A stretch of DNA of 24,255 bases from an uncultured Flavobacterium sp. (lineage in GTDB: Bacteria; Bacteroidota; Bacteroidia; Flavobacteriales; Flavobacteriaceae), in NCBI GenBank assembly GCA_934636265.1, contig CAKUAD010000019.1, positions 1 to 24,255 on the forward strand. The letters are read 5' to 3'. The translations under genes and the position numbers were made by a program. Shown here piece after piece: positions 22,944-24,255 of the stretch; within the stretch, counting starts at the first letter, position 1, and each line of letters starts with the position of its first letter. A model generated the notes under the pieces. That model was not told where the DNA came from and ran no database searches. It was given only the letters and a program-made list of their open reading frames with translations.

Positions 22944-24255
22944 ATGAAGGAACTTCAATATTTGAATAAATATTTCGTCAAATACAAATACCACTTTTTA
23001 CTGGGTATTGTGGCCACGATCGTCGCTCAGTTTTTCAGTTTGGTAACGCCCCGACTGGTCAGTGAATCCATCAACCTCATTGCCGACTTCAAGGACGGAA
23101 ACGTCAGTCCGGTTTTGGCCCGCGAACAACTGCTGATCCACATCCTAAAAATCATCGGCGCTACCCTGGTGGCCGGCCTTTTGACGTTTATCATGCGCCA
23201 GACCCTGATTGTTATGTCGCGCCATGTGGAGTTCGACCTAAAAAACGAAGTATTTGCACAGTACGAAAGGCTTTCGCAAAACTTTTACAAGCAAAACCGC
23301 ACCGGCGACCTCATGAACCGCATCAGTGAAGACGTCGGCAAAGTACGGATGTACGTAGGTCCCGCGGTGATGTATTCGATCAACACCTTTATCCGCTTTG
23401 CGATCGTCATCGTTTATATGTACACGATTTCGCCGCGCCTGACGCTTTATACGCTTTTGCCGCTGCCGATACTCTCTTTTGCCATCTTTAAACTGAGCGT
23501 GGCCATCAACAGGCGTAGCACGATTTTCCAGCAATACCTTTCCAAGATTTCAAGTTTTTCACAAGAGGTTTTTTCCGGAATACGCGTGATCAAAGCGTAC
23601 TCGCTGGAAGAACGGCAACAGGCGGAAATGGCTGGTCTGGCGCAGGAAAGCAAGGAAAAAAGCATGAGTCTGGCGCGCGTACAGGCGTTGTTTGGCCCGC
23701 TGATGATTGCGCTGATAGGCATCAGTAACCTGGTGGTGATTTACGTGGGCGGACGGATGTATATGGATGGCCGACTCGACAGCATCGGTACGATTGCCGA
23801 GTTTATCCTTTACGTGAACATGCTTACCTGGCCGGTGGCGTCGCTGGGCTGGGTTTCGTCGATGGTACAAGAAGCCGAGGCATCCCAGAAACGCATCAAC
23901 GAATTTTTAAAGATACAGCCGGACATCGTCAACCAAAATCCAAATCCGACGCCGGTAAAAGGCCGGATCGAATTTGACAATGTCAGCTTTACCTATGACG
24001 ATACGCAGATCCAGGCCCTCAAAAACGTGTCATTTTCCCTTTTGCCCGGACAAACACTGGCCATTCTGGGCAAGACCGGCTCCGGAAAGTCGACCATTCT
24101 TTCCTTGCTGACCCGATTGTACGACACCACTTCCGGCACTATCCGCATAGACGGCACGCCCATAAATGAACTCAACCTTTACGACCTTCGCAACGCCATA
24201 GGCACGGTACCGCAGGACGCGTTTCTCTTTTCTGACACCATCGCCAACAATATAC
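22944..24255 (+). CDS. ABC exporter (MsbA/MdlB type), 5' part
   Basis: The frame opens with ATG at 22944 and runs off the right edge after 437 codons with no stop. It is a fused permease-ATPase half transporter. The N-terminal part (about 1-325) is an ABC type-1 exporter domain with hydrophobic segments near 16-35, 66-85, 140-160, 165-185 and 245-270, and the coupling-region text QNFYKQNRTGDLMNRISEDV. The nucleotide-binding domain begins near 342 (IEFDNVSFTYDD) and shows Walker A GKTGSGKST (376-384) and the Q-loop GTVPQDAFLFSDT. The LSGGQ signature and Walker B lie beyond the window. It would export a lipid, drug or peptide as a homo- or heterodimer; the substrate is unknown. I see no clear -7 element in the AT-rich 194-base gap shared with the divergent dehydrogenase. 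Confidence 0.92.
   Translation, partial: MKELQYLNKYFVKYKYHFLLGIVATIVAQFFSLVTPRLVSESINLIADFKDGNVSPVLAREQLLIHILKIIGATLVAGLLTFIMRQTLIVMSRHVEFDLKNEVFAQYERLSQNFYKQNRTGDLMNRISEDVGKVRMYVGPAVMYSINTFIRFAIVIVYMYTISPRLTLYTLLPLPILSFAIFKLSVAINRRSTIFQQYLSKISSFSQEVFSGIRVIKAYSLEERQQAEMAGLAQESKEKSMSLARVQALFGPLMIALIGISNLVVIYVGGRMYMDGRLDSIGTIAEFILYVNMLTWPVASLGWVSSMVQEAEASQKRINEFLKIQPDIVNQNPNPTPVKGRIEFDNVSFTYDDTQIQALKNVSFSLLPGQTLAILGKTGSGKSTILSLLTRLYDTTSGTIRIDGTPINELNLYDLRNAIGTVPQDAFLFSDTIANNI

Noticed and set aside
23238..23870. Minus-strand frames of 98 and 103 codons under the ABC exporter
   Set aside because: They are antisense shadows; the plus strand has a continuous exporter frame with Walker A and Q-loop.

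Overview
This window looks like a chromosomal segment of a flavobacterium (phylum Bacteroidota, most likely Flavobacteriaceae). Three things point there. Many promoters carry the Bacteroidota -7 element TAnnTTTG, often with a TTG or TTTG about 20 bases upstream. Several protein families are typical of the group (CarboxypepD_reg-like secreted protein, long NusB of about 310 residues, DUF1573 lipoprotein, SatD/DUF3307 pair). Genes are tightly packed, with overlapping stops and starts. I see no rRNA, tRNA, CRISPR, insertion sequence or phage gene. The content is mostly housekeeping, with some lineage-specific modules.

Layout. 1-3351 is a probable lipid locus: the C-terminus of a GNAT-type acyltransferase, a small lipoprotein, a PLP-dependent alpha-oxoamine synthase (serine palmitoyltransferase / cysteate acyltransferase type) and a divergent three-His-box fatty acid desaturase. 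The desaturase is translationally coupled to the nucleotide-pool sanitation enzyme RdgB. 3983-5298 is a two-gene overlapping module: a SatD-like protein, which looks like a nucleotidyl-cyclase-type palm fused to a helix-turn-helix, and a polytopic DUF3307 membrane protein. 5440-7368 is a DEAD-box RNA helicase with a DbpA-type RNA-binding domain and a basic disordered tail. 7457-8215 is a secreted CarboxypepD_reg-like protein. It abuts convergent trmH, which is followed by a cysteine-free sirtuin, purB and a large Kef-type antiporter.

13358-13830 is the one long gene-free stretch and holds a perfect 33-bp palindrome. From there guaB (-) and HMG-CoA lyase (+) diverge. pyrD (-) then diverges from a DUF486 membrane protein across only 57 bases with overlapping promoters. 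pepT and a YdeI/DUF1801 protein follow as a coupled pair. A strong bidirectional terminator at 19856-19885 separates them from the leftward operon nusB-DUF1573-yajC. Upstream of that operon are a Leu/Glu-type amino acid dehydrogenase with its own terminator and, at the right edge, the first 437 codons of an ABC exporter.

The best candidates for something new are the SatD-like/DUF3307 pair, which resembles a nucleotide-sensing or nucleotide-making protein linked to a membrane partner, and the alpha-oxoamine synthase locus, whose amino acid substrate (serine or cysteate) decides whether sphingolipids or sulfonolipids are made. Start codons were revised from the longest possible frame wherever a promoter, signal sequence or family length argued for a shorter protein.
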